Source: Planctomycetota bacterium
GTDB taxonomy: Bacteria; Planctomycetota; UBA1135; UBA2386
Reading direction: 5' to 3'
NCBI GenBank assembly: GCA_020851075.1
Contig: JADZDL010000267.1
Span: forward strand, 1-59,596
DNA: 59,596 bases
Positions 1 through 8,117 of this stretch are shown here, piece by piece. A model generated the notes under the pieces. It ran no database searches, was not told the origin of the DNA, and saw only the letters and a list, made by a program, of their open reading frames with translations. A program made the translations under genes and the position numbers. Position 1 is the stretch's first letter, and every line of letters starts with the position of its first letter.

Positions 1-78
1 CCCGTGCTCGACGACACCAACGTCGTCGGTGTGCTCAGCATGAGCGATGTGTTCGCGCACATGCTGCGCGAGTGCTGA
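1..78 (+). CDS. CBS-domain protein, C-terminal fragment
   Basis: The window opens inside a rightward reading frame that runs 25 codons to a TGA. The visible end contains a V-V-G-V-L-S-M-S-D-V-F stretch, the usual signature of the last strand and helix of a CBS domain, where a beta strand is followed by S-x-x-D. CBS domains bind adenosine nucleotides and regulate attached enzymes or channels, or occur as stand-alone pairs. Only the last quarter of one domain is visible, so the protein's overall role cannot be given. It converges on the IMPase-family gene with 7 bases between stop codons. Confidence 0.6.
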   Translation, partial: PVLDDTNVVGVLSMSDVFAHMLREC

Positions 79-85
79 ACGGCGA

Positions 86-865
86 CTACGAACGCACCTG
101 CATCGCCGCCTGCGCGCGCTCCTGCAGACCCGGCGCACTGGCCGCAAAGCTCAAGAAACGCGGTGAACGGCGATTCCAGAGCAGGTGGCCCCCGCGCGGC
201 AACCAGACGCTGCCGCCAGCTCCGCGCACCAAGGCAACGCCCGCGGCGACATCCCATTCGTGCTTCGGATACATCGTCCACGTGGCTTCGGCGGCGCCCG
301 CGGCCACGAGCGCCAGCGAGTAGGCGACGGAGCCCATCGCGATGGCCGTCGTGCCGGGACGTTCGAAGGGCCGCCACTCGCCGCGCTTCAGTTCGCTGCG
401 ACTCGCGAGGACTCGCAGATCGCCCGGCTCCCCCGACCAGTCCAGATCGGGTGACCCTTCGACCGCTACCCCAAGACCGGGCCCACCATAGACGAGCACG
501 CCGGTCGCCGGATTGCCGATCGCGCCAAGCACAGGTTCGCCGTCTTCGAGCAGCGCGATCGACGTCGAATACTCGGGACGCCGCGCGATGAACGCGCGTG
601 TGCCATCGATCGGATCGACCACCCAGACGCGCCGGCAGGCGAGGCGCGTACGGTCGTCTTCACTCTCCTCGGAGAGCCAGCCATCGTCCGCCTGCGGCAG
701 GTACGCGCGCAGCATCGCGTCCACTTCGTGATCCGCCTCGGTCACGAGCCCTCCACCGTCCTTGACCGAATAGCTGACGGCCTCGGCCGCGCGGCGACGC
801 AGGATGTCCATAGCGTCGCGCAACGCGAGCACCGCGTGGGCCAGGTCTGCCGAGCGAGTCGTCAC
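86..865 (-). CDS. Inositol monophosphatase / CysQ-like phosphatase
   Basis: A metal-dependent phosphatase of the IMPase superfamily, 259 residues. The family signature is complete: a T-E-A-D motif at about 42-45, S-E-E-S at 65-68, the metal site D-P-I-D-G-T at 84-89, and W-D-V-A-A-G at 204-209. Members hydrolyse inositol phosphate, 3'-phosphoadenosine 5'-phosphate (CysQ), histidinol phosphate or fructose bisphosphate, and the substrate cannot be fixed from sequence. The GTG start shares four bases (GTGA) with the stop of the LOG-family gene, so it is probably translationally coupled and is the last gene of the dnaB-bamA run. A CysQ-like role is the best single guess from the SEES and DPIDGT spacing. 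Confidence 0.85.
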   Translation of the reverse strand: MTTRSADLAHAVLALRDAMDILRRRAAEAVSYSVKDGGGLVTEADHEVDAMLRAYLPQADDGWLSEESEDDRTRLACRRVWVVDPIDGTRAFIARRPEYSTSIALLEDGEPVLGAIGNPATGVLVYGGPGLGVAVEGSPDLDWSGEPGDLRVLASRSELKRGEWRPFERPGTTAIAMGSVAYSLALVAAGAAEATWTMYPKHEWDVAAGVALVRGAGGSVWLPRGGHLLWNRRSPRFLSFAASAPGLQERAQAAMQVRS

Positions 866-1458
866 GCCGTGCCGCCACCACGCCCATCGTGGCCCGGCGG
901 CTGCCACGACGACGTCGAAACCACCTGTTCGATGGCCTGCGCCGGATCGCGCGCCACCGTGTAGATGCCCCGGAAGTGGTCCTGGATGAACCCATCGGCA
1001 AACCCCTTGTCGAGCACCTGCAACAGCGGTTGCCAGTAGCCGAGGGCATCGAGCAGCACGACGGGCTTGCGGTGAAACCCGAGTTGCTTCAGCGACAGGA
1101 TCTCCAGCAGCTCTTCGAGCGTGCCAAGGCCACCGGGCAGCGCGATGAACGCATCGCCGGCTTCGTCGAGGCCACGTTTGCGCGAACGCATGTCCGACAC
1201 CGAAGTCATCTCGACCGCCGCCGTGCAGTGCACGTTCTTGTCTTGGAACTGCTGCAGGATCACGCCGATCGTGCGACCACCGGCAGCCCGCGCGCCGCGC
1301 GAAACGGCGCCCATTAGCCCATACCGCCCGCCGCCCCAGACCAGATCCCAGCCGCGGTCCGCGATACGCCGGCCGAGTTCTTCCGCGATCGGCGCATAAG
1401 CCGCGTCGATGCGTTCGCTCGACGAGGCGTAGACCGTGACCCGGAAGGGCCGCGTCAA
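862..1458 (-). CDS. LOG family (lysine decarboxylase-like) nucleotide phosphoribohydrolase
   Basis: This 198-residue protein has the LOG family hallmark P-G-G-L-G-T-L-E-E near residues 108-116, a Rossmann-like G-G-G-R-Y-G-L-M-G near 43-51, and an upstream R-K-R. Characterised LOG proteins cleave nucleoside 5'-monophosphates, including cytokinin riboside monophosphates, to base and ribose 5-phosphate; many bacterial members are mislabelled lysine decarboxylases. I chose the TTG at 1458: it overlaps the NUDIX stop as TTGA and has a GGGGGA ribosome-binding site about 8 bases upstream. Another TTG at 1482 is in frame but lacks one. The gene sits between a NUDIX hydrolase and an IMPase-family phosphatase, which together suggest a nucleotide-metabolite clean-up set. 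Confidence 0.85.
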   Translation of the reverse strand: MTRPFRVTVYASSSERIDAAYAPIAEELGRRIADRGWDLVWGGGRYGLMGAVSRGARAAGGRTIGVILQQFQDKNVHCTAAVEMTSVSDMRSRKRGLDEAGDAFIALPGGLGTLEELLEILSLKQLGFHRKPVVLLDALGYWQPLLQVLDKGFADGFIQDHFRGIYTVARDPAQAIEQVVSTSSWQPPGHDGRGGGTA

Positions 1459-2009
1459 AGCACATTCCCCCGCGCGAGCCAACGATCGAGCAGCATGAGG
1501 CCCGCGAGCGACTGGCCATCACCACACTCCTGGTCGACGAGCAGCCGGCGCGCTTCGGCAAACGGCATCCGATGCACGGTGATGCGTTCGCTCGCCTCGA
1601 GTTCCTGGTGATCCTCGGTGATGCCTCGCGCGAGGTAGAAGTGGCAGATCTCGGTCGACGCACCCTTGTACGGCGCAAACCGGCCGAGCGCGGTCCATTC
1701 GCTCGCGTAGAGGCCCGCTTCTTCGTGCAGTTCCTTCCTGGCCACGGCGAGCGGATCCTCACCCTCCTGCATGCCGCCGATCGGGAACTCCCACAGCTCG
1801 ATGCCAAGCAAGTAGCGGTAGACGCGCAGAAACACCGTCGAACCATCGGCAAACACCGGGATCGCCGCGCAACTGCCCGGCATGTCGATGTAGTAGTAGA
1901 CCCCTTCGCTGCCGTCCTGCAGCACGTAGCGGTCCTTGCCGTAGCGGTGCCAGGGATTCTGCACGAGCACCTCGCGGGACAGCCGGCTGAACGGAGGGCG
2001 CCCGGTCAT
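1455..2009 (-). CDS. NUDIX hydrolase, ADP-ribose pyrophosphatase-like
   Basis: This 184-residue protein carries a NUDIX box at about 79-101 (G-G-M-Q-E-G-E, seven residues, then K-E-L-H-E-E-A-G-L). The canonical R of the R-E-U-x-E-E core is K here; the metal-binding glutamates are intact. The strand before the box (Y-R-Y ... W-E-F-P-I-G) is typical of ADP-ribose and sugar-nucleotide pyrophosphatases, which cut nucleoside diphosphates linked to another moiety. The ATG start lies 4 bases after the stop of the Omp85 gene. A longer in-frame extension upstream was rejected because it reads through the Omp85 barrel end and has no NUDIX-like sequence. Exact substrate unknown. Confidence 0.85.
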   Translation of the reverse strand: MTGRPPFSRLSREVLVQNPWHRYGKDRYVLQDGSEGVYYYIDMPGSCAAIPVFADGSTVFLRVYRYLLGIELWEFPIGGMQEGEDPLAVARKELHEEAGLYASEWTALGRFAPYKGASTEICHFYLARGITEDHQELEASERITVHRMPFAEARRLLVDQECGDGQSLAGLMLLDRWLARGNVL

Positions 2010-2013
2010 CGCC

Positions 2014-4794
2014 TCACCTCGCGATCGAGAAGTAGAACTGCCGACGGTCGTCAGACTCTTCAAACTGCCAGGGCCATGCGAGGTCGAGCGAGATCGGCAA
2101 TTCGAGCAACGGCACCTCGATGCGCAGACCAATGCCGGAACTACCACGCAACTCGCCAAACGTCGAATCGCTGCTCGACAGGCCAAGCAGGCCGATGTCC
2201 GTGAACATGACCCAGCGCAGCAGTTCGCGATCGCGGATCTCGTTTTCGAGGCGCGTCGCGATCAGGGGGAAACTCAGTTCGGCGGTGGCTGTGTAGGTGA
2301 CTTCACCACCGACCGGACGATTGAACTGCTTCGGGCCCGCACCGCGATAACTGAAGCCGCGCAGGTTGCTGCCGCCCATATAGAACCGTTCGGTCAAGAA
2401 CACGTCATCACTGCCGCCGAACGCCTGCGCGGTGCCAAGCAGGTGCTCCAGGTGCAGCACGGTGCGGTGGCCCATCTCGTTCTCGCCGAGCGGCACGTAG
2501 ACCTGCGCCGTGTGCGTGAACTTCGTAAAGCTCTCTTCGCCGCCGAGGAACCCACCGTTCATCTCGGCACTGAGACCAATCTCAAACCCTGAGGTCGGCC
2601 GCCGCAGGTCGTCGTAGTCGCGATACCGCGCATTCAGGCGCAGCCCGCGCAACTCCGTCGTACCTTCGGCATCAAACGCCAGCGAGGTGGCATCCGGCGC
2701 GAGGCTGCCGACGCGCACACTGTCCTCGCGCAACGACAGGCCGACATTGAACTCGTCGGTGAAGTTGCGCGACAGGCCGACTTCAGCGCCCAAGGTGTCC
2801 GACGTGTAACCATCCGGCAACCGGCGGATGATGCGCTGGCCGGCGACGCGCAGTTCGTGCGTATCCTGGTGCTCCCCGAAGATGTCAGGATCGGTCCAGG
2901 CCAAGCGGAATTGACTGAATCGGCTGCCTGGCGCGAGCAGCATGTTCAGGTTCTGCCCACCTCCGTGGAAGGCCTTGTTGTCGAGCACTTCGCGGATCAC
3001 CGTCACGGGATTCGCCGAGCTCGGCAGGTTCACGAGGTCGAAGTTGCGCTTGTTGAACGTGATCGACGCCTGCGCACCTTGGCCGGTGCTGATGCCGACA
3101 CCCCAACGCAGTTCGCCCGTCGCGCCGTCTTCGAGGTCCACCGCGAGGTCCAACAGGTCCTGTTCGCCAGCAACGGGCTCGAATTGCAGCCGCGGCCCAC
3201 GCATCGTCACCGGATCGTCGAAGTAGCGCGACTGGTCGAGATTGCGCTGCGACCGGCTCACTTCCTTCATGTCGATGCGGTCGCCCGGGGCAATCCGGAT
3301 CCGACGCCGGATCACGGCATCGCGCGTGAACTGGTTGCCGCGGATCACGACGTCGCGCAGGTTCTTCGGCACGCCTTCGTAGACGCGGAACACGATGTCG
3401 ACTTCCGGTTCGAGTCCATAGGTCTCGCTCGGCGGGTAGTAGACGCGGCTCGCCGCCGGGTCCTTCTCCATGCCCGGAAACGACGACGCCGGGTGCCCGC
3501 GGCGGCCATAGAACTCCTGGATGCCGAGCCAGTCGCGCTGCAAACGACCGTGGTTGTAGAACTCCCCTGGCTCGATCTTCAGGTCCTTCTGGATCTCGTC
3601 GGCGGCATACAACGGCGCCGTCCTGGTCGGTTCGCCGCGCGCATCGACGTGCTCGATGCGCACCGACTTGATGCGATACCGAGGTCCTTCGACCACGAGG
3701 AAGGTCACATCGGCTTCGGTGCGATCCTCCGAGAACAACACCTCCGCAAGGTCGACCGTGGCGTCGAGGAACCCGTTACCACGGTAGAACAGGCGCAGTC
3801 GATCGAGATCCTCTTCGAGAATCTCACGGCTGTAGGCACCACCGCGTTTCAACCCCCACGCCGGATCACTCTGGATGTGCGAATCGCGCAACAGGTAGTC
3901 GTCGGTGCCGAACATGCCGAAGACCGGCTCCGCGGCAAACGACCGATTGCCCATCATGAGCACGTTGCGGATCGTGACCTTCGGCCCTTCATCGACCCGG
4001 AACAGGATGCGCCGCGCGGCGCCCTCGACGCGCGGAATGCCCGTGGCATCCTTGGACTTCTCGTCGTCAAGTTCGTCGGGCACGCGCTCTTGCAGTTCGA
4101 TGCCTGCGAACGCATACCCATCGCGCCGGTAGCGCGCGAGCAACACCTTGCGCATCGCCTCGGCTTCGGTCGAGGTGATCTGACGATCCGTGCCGAGCCC
4201 GAGCAGGTTGTTCACGGTCGCTCGGTCGAAGTGCACGAGCCCGCGGAACTCGACACGCTCGTACGTCTCCACCTCGCGCTCGATGATGAAGCGCACGACC
4301 ACCTCACCCTCGACCTCGAGTACCCAAGCCGCGACGACGAGCCGCCGTTCGTGCCAGAGGTTGGCACAATCCGAGGAAACCTGACGCGGCTCGAACGGCC
4401 GCCCGACGCGGGTCTCCAGGCTGCGCACGACGGGATCGGCGGTCGCAGCATCGAGCACCCGTGGCGGCGCCCCGCCGCCGGCCGCCTTGGCCATCTGGAT
4501 GGCTCGAACCGGCAGCCCCTTGAGCTTCAATACCGCTTCGTCGAACTGCACTTCCTGGCCCTGCTGGCCACCCTGCTTGCCACCCGCAGCTTGACCGGGG
4601 GCCACAATGCGGGTTCCAGCCGGGTCCTGCTTGGCCGCCGGGTCCTGGTCCGCGGGCGCCGGGCTGGTCGGCGCATTCACTGGCGACGGCGGCCCCTGTT
4701 GAGCATGCAACGCGGAGGTCCAGGCCACAGCCTGGAGCAGCATGGCAATCGCCAAGGTCCGACCACCCGGAACGCGCAATGGGGATTGCCCCAC
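2014..4794 (-). CDS. Omp85/BamA-like outer-membrane assembly protein
   Basis: A 926-residue outer-membrane protein of the Omp85 superfamily. Residues 1-32 look like a Sec signal peptide ending in S-A-L-H-A-Q. A low-complexity P/A/Q linker follows, then several POTRA-type repeats (about 130-520, e.g. F-R-V-D-E-G-P-K-V-T-I-R-N-V and F-R-V-Y-E-G-V-P) and a 16-strand-type barrel with the L-R-G-F motif near 812. BamA inserts barrel proteins into the outer membrane; TamA-like relatives export or insert others. The start is the GTG 25 bases after dnaB; an ATG 17 codons later would leave an unusually neutral signal peptide. The last residues are F-Y-F-S-I-A-R, so the aromatic beta-signal is not strictly terminal. 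Confidence 0.88.
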   Translation of the reverse strand: MGQSPLRVPGGRTLAIAMLLQAVAWTSALHAQQGPPSPVNAPTSPAPADQDPAAKQDPAGTRIVAPGQAAGGKQGGQQGQEVQFDEAVLKLKGLPVRAIQMAKAAGGGAPPRVLDAATADPVVRSLETRVGRPFEPRQVSSDCANLWHERRLVVAAWVLEVEGEVVVRFIIEREVETYERVEFRGLVHFDRATVNNLLGLGTDRQITSTEAEAMRKVLLARYRRDGYAFAGIELQERVPDELDDEKSKDATGIPRVEGAARRILFRVDEGPKVTIRNVLMMGNRSFAAEPVFGMFGTDDYLLRDSHIQSDPAWGLKRGGAYSREILEEDLDRLRLFYRGNGFLDATVDLAEVLFSEDRTEADVTFLVVEGPRYRIKSVRIEHVDARGEPTRTAPLYAADEIQKDLKIEPGEFYNHGRLQRDWLGIQEFYGRRGHPASSFPGMEKDPAASRVYYPPSETYGLEPEVDIVFRVYEGVPKNLRDVVIRGNQFTRDAVIRRRIRIAPGDRIDMKEVSRSQRNLDQSRYFDDPVTMRGPRLQFEPVAGEQDLLDLAVDLEDGATGELRWGVGISTGQGAQASITFNKRNFDLVNLPSSANPVTVIREVLDNKAFHGGGQNLNMLLAPGSRFSQFRLAWTDPDIFGEHQDTHELRVAGQRIIRRLPDGYTSDTLGAEVGLSRNFTDEFNVGLSLREDSVRVGSLAPDATSLAFDAEGTTELRGLRLNARYRDYDDLRRPTSGFEIGLSAEMNGGFLGGEESFTKFTHTAQVYVPLGENEMGHRTVLHLEHLLGTAQAFGGSDDVFLTERFYMGGSNLRGFSYRGAGPKQFNRPVGGEVTYTATAELSFPLIATRLENEIRDRELLRWVMFTDIGLLGLSSSDSTFGELRGSSGIGLRIEVPLLELPISLDLAWPWQFEESDDRRQFYFSIAR

Positions 4795-4819
4795 CGCGGG
4801 CGCCTGCGGACGGCCGCGA

Positions 4820-6169
4820 TCACTGCATCGGTTCTGCCCTGCGCGTGTAGTTCTCAAAACGCATGTACTCGCGGAAGAAGCGGAGCACGACCTCACCGGT
4901 CGGTCCGTTGCGCTGCTTGGCGATGATGATCTGGGCCAGACCGGTGTTCTGCTCGGTTGGCTTGTAGTACTCGTCGCGGTGCAGAAGGATGATGACGTCA
5001 GCGTCCTGTTCGATAGCGCCCGACTCACGCAAGTCGCTCATGCGCGGCCGGTGATCATCGCGGTTCTCGACGTCACGATTCAACTGTGAGAGTGCAATGA
5101 CTGGCATCGAAAGTTCGCGCGCGATGCCCTTCAGGCCACGCGAGATGGCCGAAATTTCCTGTTGGCGGCTCTCGACCCGGCCACCGGCCGACATCAGCTG
5201 GAGGTAGTCGACGACCACCATGTTGATATTGTGCTTCTGCTTCAACCGGCGGCATTTGGCCCGCAACTGGGTGATCGAGATGCCGGGCGTGTCGTCGACG
5301 AAGATCGGCGTTTCGTAGAGACGGGCCGCTTCTTCCTGGAGCCGCTTGTATTGCTGGTCCGTGATGCGGCCCTTGCGCATCGCCTGGCCGTCGATCTGGG
5401 CCCGGCAGCACAGCATGTTCTGGATGACCTGCTGGTTGGACATTTCGAGCGAGAAGAACGCGACCGCAGCACCGAGGCTGGCCACACGCTCGGTCAGGTT
5501 GAGCGCGAAGGTCGTTTTGCCCATCGACGGGCGCGCCGCGACGATGATGAGTTCGCCGGGCTGCAGACCGCCCGTCATGTCGTCGAAGTCGTAGTAGTCC
5601 GTGCCGAGACCGGTCAGGCGCCCATCGCGCTCGCGCAGCCGATCGATGCGTTCGAAGGTCGACTGCAGCACGTTGGCGATGCTCACGGCGTCGCCGGTCT
5701 TGTCCAGGCGCGAGATCTCGAAGATCTGCCGTTCGGCCTCGTCGAGCAGTTCCTTCGAATCGAGCTCGTTGTCGTAGGCGCGCCGCGCGATATCGAGGCA
5801 GGTTTCGAGCAAGCGGCGCGTGATCGCCTTCTCGCGCACGATCTCGGCGTGGTAGACGATGCCCGCCGCCGTGACGACGCTCTCCATGAGGTCGAGCAAC
5901 TGCTCGTGGCCGCCCGCCTCCTCCATGCGCCCACCGCGCGACAGCTCTTCGCCGACCACGATCGGGTCGGTCGCATGGCGCGCGTTGAAGGCTGCCAGGA
6001 TGGCTTCAAAGATGACCTGATGGCGCGGCAGGTAGAAGTCGTCCGGCTTCAGGAACGTGACGTCGGCCACGGCATCCGAATGCAGCAGCAGCGCCCCGAG
6101 AACGGATCGCTCTGCTTCCAGATTCTGCGGCACACCCCGCCCATCAAAGGTCTTCGTAAAGTCGCCCAT
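4820..6169 (-). CDS. dnaB: Replicative DNA helicase DnaB
   Basis: The hexameric helicase that unwinds the chromosome ahead of the replisome, 449 residues, the usual length. The N-terminal domain (about 14-120) begins with the typical P-Q-N-L-E-A-E-R-S-V-L-G-A-L-L. The RecA-like motor has Walker A A-R-P-S-M-G-K-T-T at 212-220, Walker B M-V-V-V-D-Y-L-Q-L-M near 315-325, and the late S-Q-L-N-R-x-V-E-x-R arginine-finger region. The ATG start is at the expected domain boundary. It is the first gene of a leftward run with bamA-like, NUDIX, LOG and IMPase. A weak sigma70-like pair (TTGCAC, 16 bases, TAAGGG) lies within 55 bases upstream on the same strand. Confidence 0.96.
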   Translation of the reverse strand: MGDFTKTFDGRGVPQNLEAERSVLGALLLHSDAVADVTFLKPDDFYLPRHQVIFEAILAAFNARHATDPIVVGEELSRGGRMEEAGGHEQLLDLMESVVTAAGIVYHAEIVREKAITRRLLETCLDIARRAYDNELDSKELLDEAERQIFEISRLDKTGDAVSIANVLQSTFERIDRLRERDGRLTGLGTDYYDFDDMTGGLQPGELIIVAARPSMGKTTFALNLTERVASLGAAVAFFSLEMSNQQVIQNMLCCRAQIDGQAMRKGRITDQQYKRLQEEAARLYETPIFVDDTPGISITQLRAKCRRLKQKHNINMVVVDYLQLMSAGGRVESRQQEISAISRGLKGIARELSMPVIALSQLNRDVENRDDHRPRMSDLRESGAIEQDADVIILLHRDEYYKPTEQNTGLAQIIIAKQRNGPTGEVVLRFFREYMRFENYTRRAEPMQ

Positions 6170-6354
6170 GCAGCCCAGTCAGCTACCCTTAGCAGGGTTG
6201 CGCAACGGTGCAAGGGAGCGTGCGGTGAGGCTTCTGTGGAAACCTGTGGAACTCTTGGGGAGCCTCAGCAGCCGCAAGAGCCGAAGCGATTGCCAGCAAG
6301 CAACATCCCGTCCGCTGGCCCGGGAGCCCGACAAACGCGAGCCCGGTGACGGAA

Positions 6355-7971
6355 CTACTGCAGCACACGCCCGCGCGAGGCATCGGCTTCGAGCTCGACG
6401 ACGCCGCGCGCACCGAGCTCAACCATGAGCTGGCACGCAAGTTCGTAGTCAATGCGCAGCTTGCGCTGCAGGAACGTCGCACTCGCGCGGCCCCACGAAG
6501 TCACGGTCTCGGTTGCCTCGGCAACGAGCGCCTCGTCCAGCCCCGCGCCAAACAGGCGCTGCTGGCGAACCGCTGCCTGCCCCGGCTCCTTCTGGGCATC
6601 CTCTTTCGCGGCATTCTCTTTTTGGACATCGGCCGGATCCGGGCGCGGAATCGAAACCACCGGTTCGTCGCGCAGATCCTCTCGCTCGGCCTCGGCGGCC
6701 ACTTCTGCCTCTGCTTCCGCATCGGCTTCGGCAACCTCGCGGGCAGCCTCCAATTCGAGCGGCTCAGGCGAAGGGCCCTCCAGACGAACTACCGACTCTT
6801 CGGGCTCCTCAGGTTCCATTGGTTCCTCTGAGCCCACGAACTCCCCAGCAACGGCGACGGGCGATCCTGACGCAAACGACCTGTCGTCCGCCCCTTCCTC
6901 GCCGACCTCCTCACGCTCCGTCTGGTCTGGTTCGACCGCCAGTTCGGCCTCGAGCCCACGCGCATCCACGAACACTTCAGGATTCTCGATTTCCTGCTCG
7001 TCGGGGGCCACCGGCAGCCAGGACTCCGAAACCACGGCTTCGGCCGAAACCACCCCATCGACCGGAGTGTGGGCATCGGCCCCCGAACCCTCGATCAGGC
7101 CATCCTCCAGCGGGGCGCGCTCCATCCAGCCACCTTCGCTCTGCCCCTCCGCCGGCGTCTCTTCCGCGATTCCATAACGGCGCTCAAAGTAGGAACGGCG
7201 GCGCGGCGTGTAGGCGGCGGGCTCGACGTGATCCTCGACCGCGGGTTCGACCTCAACTTCGTCGTCGGCATCGGCCTTCTGCTCGCGCCCTTCGGCGGGC
7301 ACCAACGCGGTTCGCAGAACCGCCGAGGTTGACGCCGAACCAGACACCACGCCCGACGCTTCCTGCCGCGCCTGCTCGGCCGCGAGCCCCTTCAAGTGGT
7401 CGGTGACGGCGGTCTCCACACCTTCCGCAGGAGCGTCCAACGAATCGCCCCGAAACCGCAGGCTCTCGAACGCATCGCTGAAGAAGAAGTCCGTTGCGAG
7501 CAGCAGCGAGCCAAACGTGATGCACCAGACGGCGATCAGGCTCTTGTAGTAGCCAAAGGCGCCGACGAGGCGATCGGCCAACCAGTAGCCCAACTCGCCC
7601 TTGTGGAACGCTGGCACGAGGCCGCCGTCGCCGAGGTTCATGAACACGCCGAGCATGACGGTCATGGCCAGCAGGCGACCGAGCCGCCCGACGGGGCGCT
7701 CGATACGCCCGGTGACGAACCAGATCGAGCTCCACGTCAGGAGCAGGATGCAGAACAGGAACGCTGGAGCGAAACCAAACCAGCGATAGCCCGTGGCAAC
7801 GAGCGTTTGCAGGGCCGAGGCGACGACGATCTGGTCGTGGTTGAGGTGGTAGTAGATCAGCGCCGAGATGCAGAACACGGCGACGCTGATCGGCAACAGC
7901 GGCCACAACCAGGTGGCTGCCGTGCGTCTCGAATCCTGATCCTCTTGGATGCCCAGCATGTTCACGGTCAT
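6355..7971 (-). CDS. Motor-less FtsK-like membrane protein with C-terminal winged helix
   Basis: A 538-residue protein with the two ends of an FtsK/SpoIIIE translocase but no ATPase between them. Residues about 20-185 hold roughly four membrane segments like the FtsK N-terminal domain. About 190-480 is an acidic, Glu/Ala/Pro-rich linker. Residues 492-530 (R-A-S-A-T-F-L-Q-R-K-L-R-I-D-Y, then Q-L-M-V-E-L-G-A-R-G-V-V) closely match the FtsK gamma winged helix, which reads KOPS DNA and contacts XerD. No Walker A or B is visible. The ATG at 7971 is chosen for its GGAGGGG ribosome-binding site; a second ATG 12 bases on has none. It lies 146 bases after ftsK on the same strand. Possible role (inference): a membrane-anchored DNA or FtsK partner. 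Confidence 0.75.
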   Translation of the reverse strand: MTVNMLGIQEDQDSRRTAATWLWPLLPISVAVFCISALIYYHLNHDQIVVASALQTLVATGYRWFGFAPAFLFCILLLTWSSIWFVTGRIERPVGRLGRLLAMTVMLGVFMNLGDGGLVPAFHKGELGYWLADRLVGAFGYYKSLIAVWCITFGSLLLATDFFFSDAFESLRFRGDSLDAPAEGVETAVTDHLKGLAAEQARQEASGVVSGSASTSAVLRTALVPAEGREQKADADDEVEVEPAVEDHVEPAAYTPRRRSYFERRYGIAEETPAEGQSEGGWMERAPLEDGLIEGSGADAHTPVDGVVSAEAVVSESWLPVAPDEQEIENPEVFVDARGLEAELAVEPDQTEREEVGEEGADDRSFASGSPVAVAGEFVGSEEPMEPEEPEESVVRLEGPSPEPLELEAAREVAEADAEAEAEVAAEAEREDLRDEPVVSIPRPDPADVQKENAAKEDAQKEPGQAAVRQQRLFGAGLDEALVAEATETVTSWGRASATFLQRKLRIDYELACQLMVELGARGVVELEADASRGRVLQ

Positions 7972-8117
7972 GCGCCCCTCCGTGGGCGTGTTGCAGCGGA
8001 CGGTCCGGCGTGACCGGAGACCTACCAGGAATCTACTACCGCGCCCCACCGCCTACAAGCAATGGGGCAAGTGTGCCAAAAAGCGCTCGAACTGAAGGTC
8101 CTACCCGCGGCAACGAA

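Noticed and set aside
2857..4926. Long rightward open frame (689 codons) opposite the Omp85 gene
   Set aside because: It is the antisense shadow of a high-GC gene; no domain, no ribosome-binding site and a composition rich in His/Arg/Val typical of reversed codons.
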